Source: Flavobacterium frigidarium DSM 17623
GTDB taxonomy: Bacteria; Bacteroidota; Bacteroidia; Flavobacteriales; Flavobacteriaceae
Assembly (NCBI RefSeq): GCF_000425505.1
Contig: NZ_KE384392.1
Span: 40,973 to 104,972, forward strand
Direction of reading: 5' to 3'
DNA length: 64,000 nucleotides
This document shows, one piece after another, positions 19,430-28,116 of the stretch. Within the stretch, counting starts at the first letter, position 1. Each line of letters begins with the position of its first letter. The notes below the pieces were generated by a model. That model had not been told where the DNA came from, ran no database searches, and was given only the letters and a program-made list of their open reading frames with translations. A program made the position numbers and the translations under genes.

Positions 19430-20017
19430 TTATCCGTTTATGGCTATTTGCTGTTGAACGTGTTGCTGTAAATCCCTAAAAAAGGTTGTAAAGTCTTCTT
19501 CAAAATCACTGTAAAACTCTTGGAGTTCTTCGGTTGCAAATCGCATTTTAGATTTGTTTTTTGTACGACCGTCCATCTGAGTTAGAATACTGTTGATACC
19601 CTCTATAGTTTGATAACTTGAAAGCCAATTTTGTTTAAACATGTAGGGCATGAATCCTATTGTTTTTTCCGTTAACACAGCTTGATTTTGTCGTAATGAT
19701 TCATAGAAGTTTTGAATGAATTCCTCTAGATTTTCATTCGAATAAACAGACCAATTTTTAGCCAAAAAATGATCGTAGAAAACATCTACAATGACTCCAG
19801 CATAATGATGGTAGCGCGCATGTAGTTTTTTTGTGCTTTGTCTAAAAACAGGATGCGCATCTGTGAAGGTATCTATGGCTCTGTGAAGCGTAATGCCTTT
19901 TTGAATATCTATTGGGAATTCTTCAAAGTGTTTTCCTCGAATTCCATCGGCCATGAAATTTCCTATTTTGATATAATCATTATCTCCCGAAAGGTATATG
20001 TGTGCTAAAAAGTTCAT
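19430..20017 (-). CDS. Acyl carrier protein phosphodiesterase-like (AcpH/DUF479)
   Basis: The 195-residue protein opens with MNFLAHIYLSGDNDYIKIGN and has GITLHRAIDTFTDAHP. This is the HD-type pattern (H7, H50, D54, D58-H59) of AcpH, which removes the 4'-phosphopantetheine arm of ACP. The length fits. It is divergent from glmM, with about 95 bases between the starts, so the two share an intergenic promoter region. The assignment as a true ACP hydrolase rests on family resemblance. Confidence 0.88.
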   Translation of the reverse strand: MNFLAHIYLSGDNDYIKIGNFMADGIRGKHFEEFPIDIQKGITLHRAIDTFTDAHPVFRQSTKKLHARYHHYAGVIVDVFYDHFLAKNWSVYSNENLEEFIQNFYESLRQNQAVLTEKTIGFMPYMFKQNWLSSYQTIEGINSILTQMDGRTKNKSKMRFATEELQEFYSDFEEDFTTFFRDLQQHVQQQIAING

Positions 20018-20064
20018 TCGCCTAAATTATGAATTCTAAATGACTTTTTTAAGGAGGCAATTAT

Positions 20065-20072
20065 TATATTTG
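20065..20072 (+). promoter_or_regulatory. Promoter -7 element of glmM
   Basis: TATATTTG matches the Bacteroidota TAnnTTTG element, 40 bases before the glmM ATG. No TTG is found at the usual upstream distance. Confidence 0.5.
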
Positions 20073-20112
20073 TGAAAATTATACCGTTGAACAAACATTT
20101 AAAAAAATAAGA

Positions 20113-21513
20113 ATGACTTTAATAAAATCAATATCTGGAATTCGTGGAACTATAGGTGGTAAAGTAGGGGACAACCTTACTCCGGTTGATGCCGTTAAAT
20201 TTGCTTCGGCTTATGGAACATGGTTAAAAAACAGTAGCCAACCTAAAAATGATGACGAAAAACTTAAAGTAGTTGTTGGTCGTGATGCCCGTATTTCAGG
20301 TCCTATGATTCATAACTTAGTTGTTAATACTTTGATTGGTCTAGGAATTGATGTGATTGATCTAGGGCTTTCTACAACACCGACCGTTGAAATTGCTGTT
20401 CCTCTTGAGAAAGCTGACGGTGGAATTATTTTGACGGCTTCTCATAATCCAAAACAATGGAATGCACTAAAATTGCTTAACGCAAGAGGGGAATTTTTAA
20501 ACGGAATCGAGGGGGAAAAAATTCTTGTCATTGCCGAAGCTGAAGCATTTGATTTTTCTGATGTAGATAGTTTAGGCGAAGTTACAGAGAATGATGCCTA
20601 CATGGATATTCACATCGACGAAGTTTTGAACTTAGCTTTAGTAGATGTTGAAGCTGTAAAAGCAGCCAAATTTAAAGTGGTTGTAGATGGTGTGAATTCA
20701 TCAGGAGGAATTATCATTCCTAAATTGCTAGAGCAAATGGGAGTGGAAGTAGTGAAATTATACTGCGAACCAAATGGGCATTTCCCTCATAATCCAGAAC
20801 CTTTAAAAGAACACTTGACTGATATTTCTGAATTAGTAGTTAAAGAAGGTGCTCATCTAGGAGTAGTTGTTGATCCTGATGTGGATCGTTTGGCATTTAT
20901 TTGTGAAGATGGAGAAATGTTTGGTGAGGAATATACACTTGTGGCTTGCGCCGATTATGTATTAAGTAAAACTGCTGGAAATACAGTTTCTAATATGTCG
21001 TCATCACGTGCATTACGAGATGTAACTAATAATCATAACGGTACATACGAAGCTTCGGCGGTAGGGGAAGTGAATGTGGTTGATTTAATGAAAAAAAATA
21101 ATGCTATAATTGGTGGTGAAGGAAATGGTGGAATCATTTATCCTGAATCGCATTATGGTCGTGATAGCTTAGTAGGTGTTGCCTTGTTTCTAACGCATTT
21201 AGCTAATAAAAAAATGTCAGTTTCAGCGTTGCGCGCATCGTATCCCGAATATTACATGAGTAAAAACAAAATTGAGTTAACGCCACAAATTGATGTTGAT
21301 GCAATTCTTGTAGCAATGACTGAGAAATATAAAGACGAAGATATTACAACAATCGACGGTGTCAAAATTGATTTTGCTACAGAATGGGTTCATTTAAGAA
21401 AATCAAATACAGAACCGATTATTCGTATTTATACAGAAGCGCCTTCACAAGCAAAAGCAGATACATTAGCCTTAAGAATTATTGACGAAATAAAAGCAGT
21501 AGCGGGAATCTAA
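20113..21513 (+). CDS. glmM: Phosphoglucosamine mutase (phosphohexomutase family)
   Basis: The 466-residue alpha-D-phosphohexomutase interconverts glucosamine-6-P and glucosamine-1-P for UDP-GlcNAc synthesis. Key motifs: TASHNP with phospho-serine Ser110, metal loop DPDVDR, sugar-binding loop GGEGNGG, and phosphate loop RKSNTEPIIRIY. In Bacteroidota this single enzyme is usually called GlmM, but phosphomannomutase activity cannot be excluded. It stands alone on the plus strand, ends at a strong bidirectional terminator, and has a TATATTTG promoter element upstream. Confidence 0.93.
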   Translation: MTLIKSISGIRGTIGGKVGDNLTPVDAVKFASAYGTWLKNSSQPKNDDEKLKVVVGRDARISGPMIHNLVVNTLIGLGIDVIDLGLSTTPTVEIAVPLEKADGGIILTASHNPKQWNALKLLNARGEFLNGIEGEKILVIAEAEAFDFSDVDSLGEVTENDAYMDIHIDEVLNLALVDVEAVKAAKFKVVVDGVNSSGGIIIPKLLEQMGVEVVKLYCEPNGHFPHNPEPLKEHLTDISELVVKEGAHLGVVVDPDVDRLAFICEDGEMFGEEYTLVACADYVLSKTAGNTVSNMSSSRALRDVTNNHNGTYEASAVGEVNVVDLMKKNNAIIGGEGNGGIIYPESHYGRDSLVGVALFLTHLANKKMSVSALRASYPEYYMSKNKIELTPQIDVDAILVAMTEKYKDEDITTIDGVKIDFATEWVHLRKSNTEPIIRIYTEAPSQAKADTLALRIIDEIKAVAGI

Positions 21514-21537
21514 AACTCTTACTACCACCAAAAATAG

Positions 21538-21572
21538 AAAACCCTTTCAAATTATTTTTGAAAGGGTTTTTA
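21538..21572. terminator. Bidirectional terminator between glmM and DUF1059 gene
   Basis: A 12-bp perfect stem AACCCTTTCAAA / TTTGAAAGGGTT (21540-21551 and 21557-21568) has A-rich left and T-rich right sides. It serves the convergent genes on both strands. Confidence 0.92.
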
Positions 21573-21589
21573 TATGAATTATAACATTA

Positions 21590-21829
21590 TTAATTTGTAG
21601 AAGGGCAGCATTCAAAAGCTTTTCTTTTATTTTCATACCATGCATTCATTCCTTGCGGAAAATGCATTAGTTCCTGCATTTCTCTCATTGCTTTGCTGTG
21701 TGCCTCATCTGATTTTTCAATCATTTCCAATGCGTGTTTTTTACTTAATTCTGCTATCTCTTCAAAAGTTTTTGCTTGAAACTTGACGTCACATGCTCCG
21801 CCAAGATCTTTACAGGTCATCGTTTTCAT
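21590..21829 (-). CDS. DUF1059 family protein
   Basis: The 79-residue protein shows MTCKDLGGACDVKFQAKTFE followed by a helical stretch, the pattern of DUF1059: two conserved Cys and an F-A-x-T-x-E-E segment. Two more Cys lie near the C-terminus (FECCPST). The molecular role of this family is unknown. It is convergent with glmM and shares its terminator. Confidence 0.85.
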   Translation of the reverse strand: MKTMTCKDLGGACDVKFQAKTFEEIAELSKKHALEMIEKSDEAHSKAMREMQELMHFPQGMNAWYENKRKAFECCPSTN

Positions 21830-22150
21830 AATTTTATTATTTTTTATTAAAAAGACTAAAAACTACAATTCGTATGCAATTGCTGGTAAGATTCCAAAAC
21901 GTTTTTATGTCTCTATGAAAGGTTATATCGTAAATATAAGTAAAAATTATGAGAATTATACGTTTTAAAAAGGCTTTTATGTAGAATTATATAAACAAGG
22001 GCTTTAAAAAGTAAATTGGCAATAGCTATTACAGGTTAAAATATTGACAATATTCATCCCTTACATTCATAAAAAATGGCCACTAATAGTTAGAATTATA
22101 AAGTGGAGATGATATATTTTAAAGATTATCAATTTCTAATAATAAATTTA
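21830..22150. other. Intergenic gap, nothing recognised
   Basis: About 320 A/T-rich bases lie between the start of the DUF1059 gene and the end of the DoxX gene. I see no RNA gene, repeat or convincing promoter. Confidence 0.45.
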
Positions 22151-22549
22151 TTAATCCCATTTATGGTAGTGCGATACTGCTAACTTTCCGCCACCGGTAA
22201 AAAATAAAGCAACACTTCCTAGGAGGTATAAACCAACTAGCTCAAGTTCCCAACCACCATTTTTAGTTAATGAAAAAAGTTGGTCTGCGTGAACTAAGCC
22301 TATTATGAATAGAACACCTAATGCATAAGCAGCCGCGGCCAACCGCGTTCTAAAACCTATCAATATTAATAGGGGAGCTATTACTTCTGTGATATATACG
22401 CCGTAAGCCATAAATTCTGGTAATCCTTTTTCGGCAAGCATTCCTTCAATAAATCCAGTATTACCTATTTTAGCAATTCCATGCAAAAGCATTAATAAAC
22501 CCACCGCAACTCTCAAAACTAATAAACCTAAATCAGTGTTTTTTCTCAT
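22151..22549 (-). CDS. DoxX family membrane protein
   Basis: The 132-residue protein has four hydrophobic segments and the DoxX pattern: VLRVAVGLLMLLHGIAKIGN at the N-terminus and GAxx-type helices after it (FRTRLAAAAYALGVLFIIGL). DoxX proteins are small inner-membrane proteins linked to redox or thiol stress; the exact function is unknown. It is followed downstream by non-coding DNA, and the GNAT gene lies 90 bases upstream. Confidence 0.88.
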   Translation of the reverse strand: MRKNTDLGLLVLRVAVGLLMLLHGIAKIGNTGFIEGMLAEKGLPEFMAYGVYITEVIAPLLILIGFRTRLAAAAYALGVLFIIGLVHADQLFSLTKNGGWELELVGLYLLGSVALFFTGGGKLAVSHYHKWD

Positions 22550-22638
22550 GTCAAAAAATTAAATTAAAACTTTTATTTCTATTTTCGAAAACTAAAGTAC
22601 TATTATTATGTTACAGTCATATAGATATGAAGAATAAA

Positions 22639-23217
22639 TTAATTGTTGGTATTATTTTTTTGCCTTTTGATTTGCATGTGTTCAAGTTGCTTTCCCACAA
22701 GATTTTTGTCACTTTGGTAAATAAAACCTAATTTTTTATAAAGTCTTTGTGCAGCTCTATTTTCTTTTTCAACTAACAAGCCTAGAGTTCGATTTTGTTG
22801 ATGTACGAAGACATCGATAATAAATTGCAACAGCATAAATCCTATTCCTTTCCCTTGCTGATTAGTTTTTATACCAAATGTATCTATATAATATTCGCCT
22901 GCCTGAGTTTCGTCATCAATAATAATCTCGCGATTAAAATTTATTTTCAAATAGTTTATAATAGGCATTCTTAGTGTATGCAATTCTGCACCATTATAGA
23001 TATTTATAGCGCCAATTATTTGATTTTCATTAGAGACAACCCAACAATTTTGATAAGAATATTGATTGTCTTCTTGCGCAACAAAATGCAGTAAAAATTC
23101 ATAAGCTACATCTGGATCGTTCTTTCCTATAAATGCATAAACGATGCTCTCCATTGCAAGTAGTAAACATTTGGCAATGTCTGGAGCATCGATTGATGTC
23201 GCTTTTCTAATTATCAT
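22639..23217 (-). CDS. GNAT-family N-acetyltransferase
   Basis: The 192-residue protein has the acetyl-CoA loop NQQGKGIGFMLLQ (motif A, Q/RxxGxG/A) near residue 115-127 and motif B NRAAQRLYKKLGF near 150-162. The substrate is unknown. The start MIIRKATSIDAPDIAKCL is typical of the family. It is on the minus strand, 71 bases downstream of the SDR remnant. Confidence 0.9.
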   Translation of the reverse strand: MIIRKATSIDAPDIAKCLLLAMESIVYAFIGKNDPDVAYEFLLHFVAQEDNQYSYQNCWVVSNENQIIGAINIYNGAELHTLRMPIINYLKINFNREIIIDDETQAGEYYIDTFGIKTNQQGKGIGFMLLQFIIDVFVHQQNRTLGLLVEKENRAAQRLYKKLGFIYQSDKNLVGKQLEHMQIKRQKNNTNN

Positions 23218-23288
23218 ATTTAGCGTGTATCGTATTTTAAAAAGCTAAATTTAGTTTAAATACTTTAATTATTATTTTATAAAAAATT

Positions 23289-23468
23289 TTATCTTATCTC
23301 TTTTACTAATTTTGTTCCATCAGGATCAGCTTGTGTTTTTAATTTACAAAAATCTTCAGCCCACTGTGAGGTTCTAATGCGTAAAGGTGGATTATCATTC
23401 TGAGCTGCTTGCAGAACAATTATGGCTATTCCAAATCCTACTACTGTTGATGTTACTGCACGCAATAC
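23289..23468 (-). pseudogene. C-terminal remnant of a short-chain dehydrogenase
   Basis: I translated this by hand: a 59-codon frame with no ATG ends in NPPLRIRTSQWAEDFCKLKT and QADPDGTKLVKEIR. That tail (PPLRxRTSxWAEDFxxLKTxADPDGxKL) is the C-terminus of one group of SDR enzymes. The Rossmann and catalytic parts are absent, and a stop (TAA) lies in frame at the left end of the fragment. A decayed SDR gene beside a TetR regulator suggests the regulator once controlled it. Confidence 0.65.
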
Positions 23469-23543
23469 TTTTTATTTACTAAACCAATACTTTATCTTTA
23501 GTTATTAGATAGAACATTCGTTCCAATATTTAATCAAATTTTT

Positions 23544-24095
23544 TTAAGCCTTGATTCCGTCCCAAGCCATTTTTATATGGTTGTTCGTTAAATTTTCAGT
23601 TATAGTAACTTTAGTTGAGTTATTACGTAAAAAAGAAAACACTGCTCCTCCTACAAATTGAATTAATTCAGCAGTATCTATGTCCTTTATAATGCCATCA
23701 AGCTTTCCTTTTTCAATTAAGTCATAAACTGACTTTACTGCAGTCAAACCACTATTTTTACTATCATCTGTAATTATTGGGGAAGCTTGCAACTGCTCCA
23801 TAAACATAAAGTATGGTGGGTTTTTTCTAAAAAAATCAATTATAGATTTAAAATATTGCTCAAACTGTATTTTGACAGCCATATCTTTTTTAAAAGGAGC
23901 AAACATACTTAACTCTTGCTGTTTGATGTAGACATAAATATCATTTATTAGAACTTCTTTAGTAGGGAAGTAGTTATAAATTGTTCCCATTCCAGTTCCC
24001 GCAACCTTTGCCACAGCTGACATTGGCGTGTTATGTACACCTCTTTCAGCAAGTAATTGTAACGCAGCAAGTAGTATAGAGTCCTTTTTTGTCAT
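23544..24095 (-). CDS. TetR-family transcriptional regulator
   Basis: I start at ATG 24095-24093 (183 residues). A longer frame from 24131 would run through the promoter and operator. The N-terminal helix-turn-helix is clear: DSILLAALQLLAERGVHNTP, MSAVAKVAGTGMGTIYNYF, PTKEVLINDIY. The C-terminal ligand domain is not recognised. The start codon lies only 4 bases after the TATCTTTG element, so the mRNA is probably leaderless or nearly so. A palindrome in the promoter predicts autorepression. The downstream SDR is now a remnant, so present targets are uncertain. Confidence 0.92.
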   Translation of the reverse strand: MTKKDSILLAALQLLAERGVHNTPMSAVAKVAGTGMGTIYNYFPTKEVLINDIYVYIKQQELSMFAPFKKDMAVKIQFEQYFKSIIDFFRKNPPYFMFMEQLQASPIITDDSKNSGLTAVKSVYDLIEKGKLDGIIKDIDTAELIQFVGGAVFSFLRNNSTKVTITENLTNNHIKMAWDGIKA

Positions 24096-24097
24096 AT

Positions 24098-24136
24098 TGC
24101 AAAGATATATTATTTGGAATATGTATTCCAAATAAT
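24098..24136 (-). promoter_or_regulatory. Promoter with TetR operator palindrome
   Basis: On the minus strand a TTG element (near 24131-24129) is followed after 21 bases by TATCTTTG (24107-24100), a full Bacteroidota promoter. The spacer is filled by a perfect palindrome with 13-bp arms, ATTATTTGGAATA (24109-24121) and TATTCCAAATAAT (24124-24136), with a 2-base centre. Binding there would block the promoter. Confidence 0.8.
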
Positions 24137-24189
24137 AATTAATTATTTTAAGCTATTAGGAGCAGAATATCCCTATTGACAATTACGAT

Positions 24190-24263
24190 TCTTCCTGCTG
24201 TACACTATATCTCTTATTTTTGCTATCGCAACATAAGAGGATGTCGCTTCCATCAGGGCTATT
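24190..24263 (-). repeat. Structured intergenic element, TAGCCC...GGGA family, copy 3
   Basis: On the minus strand it reads TAGCCCTGATGGAAGCGACA, then a hairpin with arms CTCTTAT / ATAAGAG (plus 24233-24239 and 24211-24217), then GTGTACAGCAGGAAG. It begins about 62 bases past the DUF1853 gene stop and ends upstream of the TetR promoter. Start, hairpin position and end match the copies at 7539-7613 and 27958-28100. Confidence 0.65.
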
Positions 24264-24324
24264 TAGTGCCAATTCGTTTCATAAGAATAGTAGAAGCAGG
24301 CCCAAATATTTACCATTAGTAGCT

Positions 24325-25122
24325 CTACCACCACACGATAAAAAACTGAACATATTTGTCGCCTTTTTTTTGCCAACACAAAGGGGCTTGTTTTTCTTCT
24401 AGATTGGTTTTTAATTGTTCTAATATGGATTCCTGATCACACCACGTTTTATTGCTGACTGGATCAGTTCCCCACTCTTTCTTAAATGGTAAATAGTATT
24501 CATATTCTGCTGAATTTTGATTGACAAAAGTTTCGAAGTTCATATAATGGCCTTTCACAGCTTTTTGATACTCTGGAGGAAGTTTTGTTATGTAATCGTA
24601 GGGAATGTATAAAGAAGCCAACAAACAGAGTTGCTGCTCGATTAATTCTATTTTAAGATTTTTTAAGGTCTCAGCTGTTGCGGCATTATGAAGTAAGGGA
24701 AATTGTTTATTCTTAAGTTTTTCCAACTTTTCGAATAAAGAATCATTTCTATTGGGACCAATCCAATTTTTGACAAATGTTTCTGAAATTGAAGGGTCTA
24801 GCAAATAAAATTTATAGGCTAATTCCAGATGAATATGTCGTTTAGAAGAGGTTTGCTCAATAATAAAATCTATTTCCCCAATCGTTTTTTCATCTTTTTT
24901 GATTTGGATATTCTCATAAATCATTTCATAATTTGAAGAAGTACGAATTAATTTGGAAACGACCTTCTCAACCAAATGTCCTAATCTAAGGTTTGTAGGT
25001 AAATCAAAATCGAGGTCAACTACAGTATTTAAATCCTGAAGATCAAACGTTGGATAACCAGTAATCGTACTATCTAAACTGACAGCACTTAAAATAGAAT
25101 GGATTCTTTGTTCGTTACTCAT
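24325..25122 (-). CDS. DUF1853 family protein (possible PD-(D/E)XK fold)
   Basis: The 265-residue protein matches DUF1853: LRLGHLVEKVVSKLIR, then GEIDFIIEQTSSKRHIHLEL followed by AYKFYLLDP, then NWIGPNRNDSLFEKLEKLKN. The E...GEID...HLE/AYK arrangement looks like a PD-(D/E)XK nuclease core, but activity is not shown for this family as far as I know. It appears monocistronic. A TAGCCC element lies just past its stop. Confidence 0.85.
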   Translation of the reverse strand: MSNEQRIHSILSAVSLDSTITGYPTFDLQDLNTVVDLDFDLPTNLRLGHLVEKVVSKLIRTSSNYEMIYENIQIKKDEKTIGEIDFIIEQTSSKRHIHLELAYKFYLLDPSISETFVKNWIGPNRNDSLFEKLEKLKNKQFPLLHNAATAETLKNLKIELIEQQLCLLASLYIPYDYITKLPPEYQKAVKGHYMNFETFVNQNSAEYEYYLPFKKEWGTDPVSNKTWCDQESILEQLKTNLEEKQAPLCWQKKGDKYVQFFIVWW

Positions 25123-25331
25123 TTAAATAGGAATTTGATTCTGTATTCGAAAATACAATTAAAAAGTTATCTTCTTTTTGCTTCACAGAGATACGCAAAT
25201 AAATACAAAGGGAATAATGTAGCATTTAAAGGAAGCGCATTCTTACATATGGTGAGCTAATTGTAAAAGTAAATTAGCTGAAACATACTATCTTGATTAC
25301 GCTAAAATTTATTTAAAATCAACATATAAAA

Positions 25332-25382
25332 AAGGTTTATTATTATCTTTCTGTCTCTGACAAAAGAATAATAATAAACCTT
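25332..25382. terminator. Long hairpin, likely terminator
   Basis: A 15-bp perfect stem AAGGTTTATTATTAT (25332-25346) / ATAATAATAAACCTT (25368-25382) lies 31 bases past the stop of the 25413-26036 gene. The T-run in minus reading is moderate. Confidence 0.7.
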
Positions 25383-25412
25383 ACTAGTTAGATAATGAAA
25401 TTCGAAACTATG

Positions 25413-26036
25413 TTATTTGATTCCAAATGGCTTGACTTGTAATTCATTTAACCATTCTGTGCCATATTTGCTTGTTAAGTATTGAGAAATAATTTTGTTG
25501 TTCATTGTAGCATTTTTATAAGATAATGGATCAATAACACAGTTTTCTTTTATGGCACCAATACCATACTTGTCCTTAAAAGCTAAATAATCCTCTGGTA
25601 CCGTATTGTCGATGCCGTGCAAAATGAAGTTCACAGAACCTTTGCTAATGAGATTTTCTATTTCTTCATTCGTTGTTTTTAAATCTAAATTTTTTGAACT
25701 CGAACTAACGTTCATCGTATTGTTTACATCTAACTTATTTGTCAATCTTACAGTAATGACGTTTTTGTTTGAACTCATTTTTGCTGGATAAATGGTATAA
25801 ACATCAAAATCTTCTGAATTAAAAGTAAAGATGTACTTTCCTTTTTCTGGTAACGTAATTTTGAAAGATTCAGTATTATTAACGTCAATTTTGTGGTTTG
25901 TACTAATATTAATGAACTGCCCCGAAGTTAGTTCTTTGTTTGTCATATTTTCAAAAACAACAGTTGCTTCAATTTCATTTGCAAAAATTGTAGTAGTAAG
26001 CAATGCAACAATTAGCGTAAGGAGAGTCTTTATCAT
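25413..26036 (-). CDS. Secreted protein of unknown function
   Basis: The 207-residue product has an N-terminal signal peptide (MIKTLLTLIVALLTTTIFAN, cleavage near residue 20). The rest is predicted soluble and beta-rich in its first half (ATVVFENMTNKELTSGQFIN); the second half resembles a thin polar domain (FKDKYGIGAIKENCVIDPLS). I recognise no family. It is probably periplasmic or surface-exposed, monocistronic, with its own terminator. Confidence 0.7.
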   Translation of the reverse strand: MIKTLLTLIVALLTTTIFANEIEATVVFENMTNKELTSGQFINISTNHKIDVNNTESFKITLPEKGKYIFTFNSEDFDVYTIYPAKMSSNKNVITVRLTNKLDVNNTMNVSSSSKNLDLKTTNEEIENLISKGSVNFILHGIDNTVPEDYLAFKDKYGIGAIKENCVIDPLSYKNATMNNKIISQYLTSKYGTEWLNELQVKPFGIK

Positions 26037-26283
26037 AGTTATTTTTATTAGTTTTCTATTTGGTTAGGAATTAGCATTACAGCTTATTTAGACAGCTGGT
26101 GCTTTGCTACGCCTAAAATACGACAAATTCACACGTTTTTATAATTAATTTATAATATAGTAATTTTCTCGATGTCAGTACTTGTGTAATAGAGCAGGAA
26201 AATTTGAATGTAATTAAAATGAACTAAATTGGAAGTGATTTTATTGCTAATACAGTAACTACTCTACTGTTTCAATCTTACTA

Positions 26284-26625
26284 TTAATTTGCAAATTGCA
26301 CTATGTAATTTAGAATTCGGTATGTTCCAATTCCCGAAAGGACTCCCATCATTATCCAAAAAAAGCGTTGCTTTAAATCCGTTGCTACCGTCTTTTTATC
26401 TATGGTATTCCCCTCTTTAATTAGGGATAGCTCTATTTTTCGATTACCAAATTGTACATACTTTGATTCTAAATAACAATCTTTATAGGGTAGTTGGTGA
26501 GTAGCTCCAGAAAATGAGTACTTTTTAGAGACTGTTTTATTGTTTATTACGATTTTTTCGAATCCAATCATTGTGTTATGGAATTCTATGATTTGATTCT
26601 CGATATTAAATTCAGCATATTTCAT
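26284..26625 (-). CDS. Unknown protein with C-terminal membrane anchor
   Basis: The 113-residue protein is soluble and beta-rich up to about residue 85, followed by one hydrophobic segment (FFWIMMGVLSGIGTYRILNY). There is no signal peptide, so it may be tail-anchored with the N-terminus in the cytoplasm. It follows the lipoprotein gene by 16 bases and is probably co-transcribed with it. The family is not recognised. Confidence 0.65.
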   Translation of the reverse strand: MKYAEFNIENQIIEFHNTMIGFEKIVINNKTVSKKYSFSGATHQLPYKDCYLESKYVQFGNRKIELSLIKEGNTIDKKTVATDLKQRFFWIMMGVLSGIGTYRILNYIVQFAN

Positions 26626-26641
26626 TTTTCAATTTTTGTTT

Positions 26642-27493
26642 TTAATCACTTATTAAAGTTCCATTTTCACTTAAAATTGTTTTGCCATCTTGTTCAATTT
26701 CAAGGGTGATATCAGCTGAATCCTTGGTCCCAATAACATTTCGATAGACCTTATAAACATAGTTCCCGTTAACAAAAGTAATTACGTGATTTCCACCGCT
26801 TCCGCTAAATGTTATTTCGCCACCATTGATAGTCAGTTCTGGCTTAGAAGATTCCTTATCAGTTACTTTCCAAGAAGCATATCTGTATTTTTCATTTGCT
26901 AATTCGTCGATCCTAATCAAATACTTTTTTGTTTTAATCTTGTAAGTTGGTTTTTCAAAATTGCTCAAAGAACTATGTAAATGCTCTTTTTGGTTTTTAA
27001 CCAAATCAGTAAGCATCTCTTTTTCAGCAGCAGATTGGTAGGTAACAGCTGTAATAATACCGTCAGAATTTCCCATCCATATACTGCCATTGTCAAACAT
27101 GATGCCTCTCCAACCAACTTCTGACCATTGTTCGATTTTTGAATTGGCAATTTTTTCGATAAGAATATTATCAAAAACTTTGCTAAATCGCTGTATAAAT
27201 TCTTCTTTATTCTTTATACTTGGAATGGGGTATTCTCTCTTTAAAGGATAACTGATATGGTTTGCAATTTGTTCCACATCTTTTTGTTTGAACAAATCAA
27301 TTAAAACTTGGATACTTGCTACTTCGCTGTCTTTAAGTGTTACAGTTGCCCCTGAATCTAATTCATTACTTACGTTCTCAATAGTGTCAGTAAGCTTTCC
27401 GTTTGCTACTGTACTAGATTTTTCATTTTTTTTCTGGTTACAACCTATAAGGAGTACCCCAAAAAATAGTGTTGCTAATCTATAATTTTTCAT
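26642..27493 (-). CDS. Predicted lipoprotein of unknown function
   Basis: The 283-residue protein starts MKNYRLATLFFGVLLIGCNQ, with lipobox LIGC at residues 15-18 and a Lys-rich linker after the Cys. The body has an NTF2-like-looking first half (LIDLFKQKDVEQIANHISYP) and a beta-rich C-terminal part (GEITFSGSGGNHVITFVNGN). The fold assignment is tentative. It is likely anchored in the outer or inner membrane facing the periplasm. It is upstream of, and close to, the tail-anchored protein gene. Confidence 0.7.
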   Translation of the reverse strand: MKNYRLATLFFGVLLIGCNQKKNEKSSTVANGKLTDTIENVSNELDSGATVTLKDSEVASIQVLIDLFKQKDVEQIANHISYPLKREYPIPSIKNKEEFIQRFSKVFDNILIEKIANSKIEQWSEVGWRGIMFDNGSIWMGNSDGIITAVTYQSAAEKEMLTDLVKNQKEHLHSSLSNFEKPTYKIKTKKYLIRIDELANEKYRYASWKVTDKESSKPELTINGGEITFSGSGGNHVITFVNGNYVYKVYRNVIGTKDSADITLEIEQDGKTILSENGTLISD

Positions 27494-28116
27494 TGCTTGT
27501 TCTTTTGAATTTATCTGTAATCAATTAGATTATTTTACTATGACTAAGCTGTTATCAATAGCTGTATTACATAAGTTAAAGGTAAACTTTATTATAGATA
27601 ACTTAAGCCAAATCGTCAGAAAATTCTCAAATGTAATACTATTGCTCTTTGCGGGGGATTCTATTAAATAACTGTCATTTGACTAATATGTGTTTTGCAT
27701 TTTTAGTATAATGTATTGCTATATGGCAACAGTAACGAGATTGTCAAGAGCATTTTTGTAAAAATTGCAGAAAAGAATAATATTTCTGCTGTTAAGAGTA
27801 TCTAGCCAATTTTTTTACAGTCATGCAAATTTCTCATTGAAATAGCTGTTTGAAGGCATGAAATGGCGAAAGCGCAAAGTGAATAAATACCTACGTGGAA
27901 ATATTAATTTATTAGTTCTATAATAAACCAAAAGAGTATTTAATACAATACACGTTTTAGCCCCGGTAGTAGTGTAAGTGATTGCCGAAAGGAAACTATT
28001 TTTTTCTAGTTGGGGCAGAGCGACTGTAAGAAGCTCCTGAACCAACATTGAAAAAAAGTTTACTGGCAAGATCACTGCAACGGATGACGGGAATAGCTTC
28101 TATAAAAACTTTTTAA
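27494..28116. other. Intergenic region with structured element copy 2
   Basis: About 620 bases lie between the lipoprotein start and the bestrophin stop. The right part (27958-28100) holds a long copy of the TAGCCC element. The left part has no recognised gene; short frames on both strands are not protein-like. Confidence 0.5.
27958..28100 (+). repeat. Structured intergenic element, TAGCCC...GGGA family, copy 2 (long form)
   Basis: On the plus strand it starts TAGCCCCGGTAGTAGTGTAA and ends GCAACGGATGACGGGAATAG. A stem pairs GTGATTGCC (27978-27986) with GGCAAGATCAC (28065-28075) around a 2-base bulge. CCCG near the start pairs with CGGG near the end. The hairpin interior is about 78 bases, much longer than in copies 1 and 3. 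Confidence 0.6.

Noticed and set aside
24096..24131. Upstream start for the TetR gene
   Set aside because: It would translate the operator and promoter; the HTH fits the ATG at 24095.
27821..28075. 84-codon minus-strand frame
   Set aside because: It overlaps the structured element and has no protein-like features.
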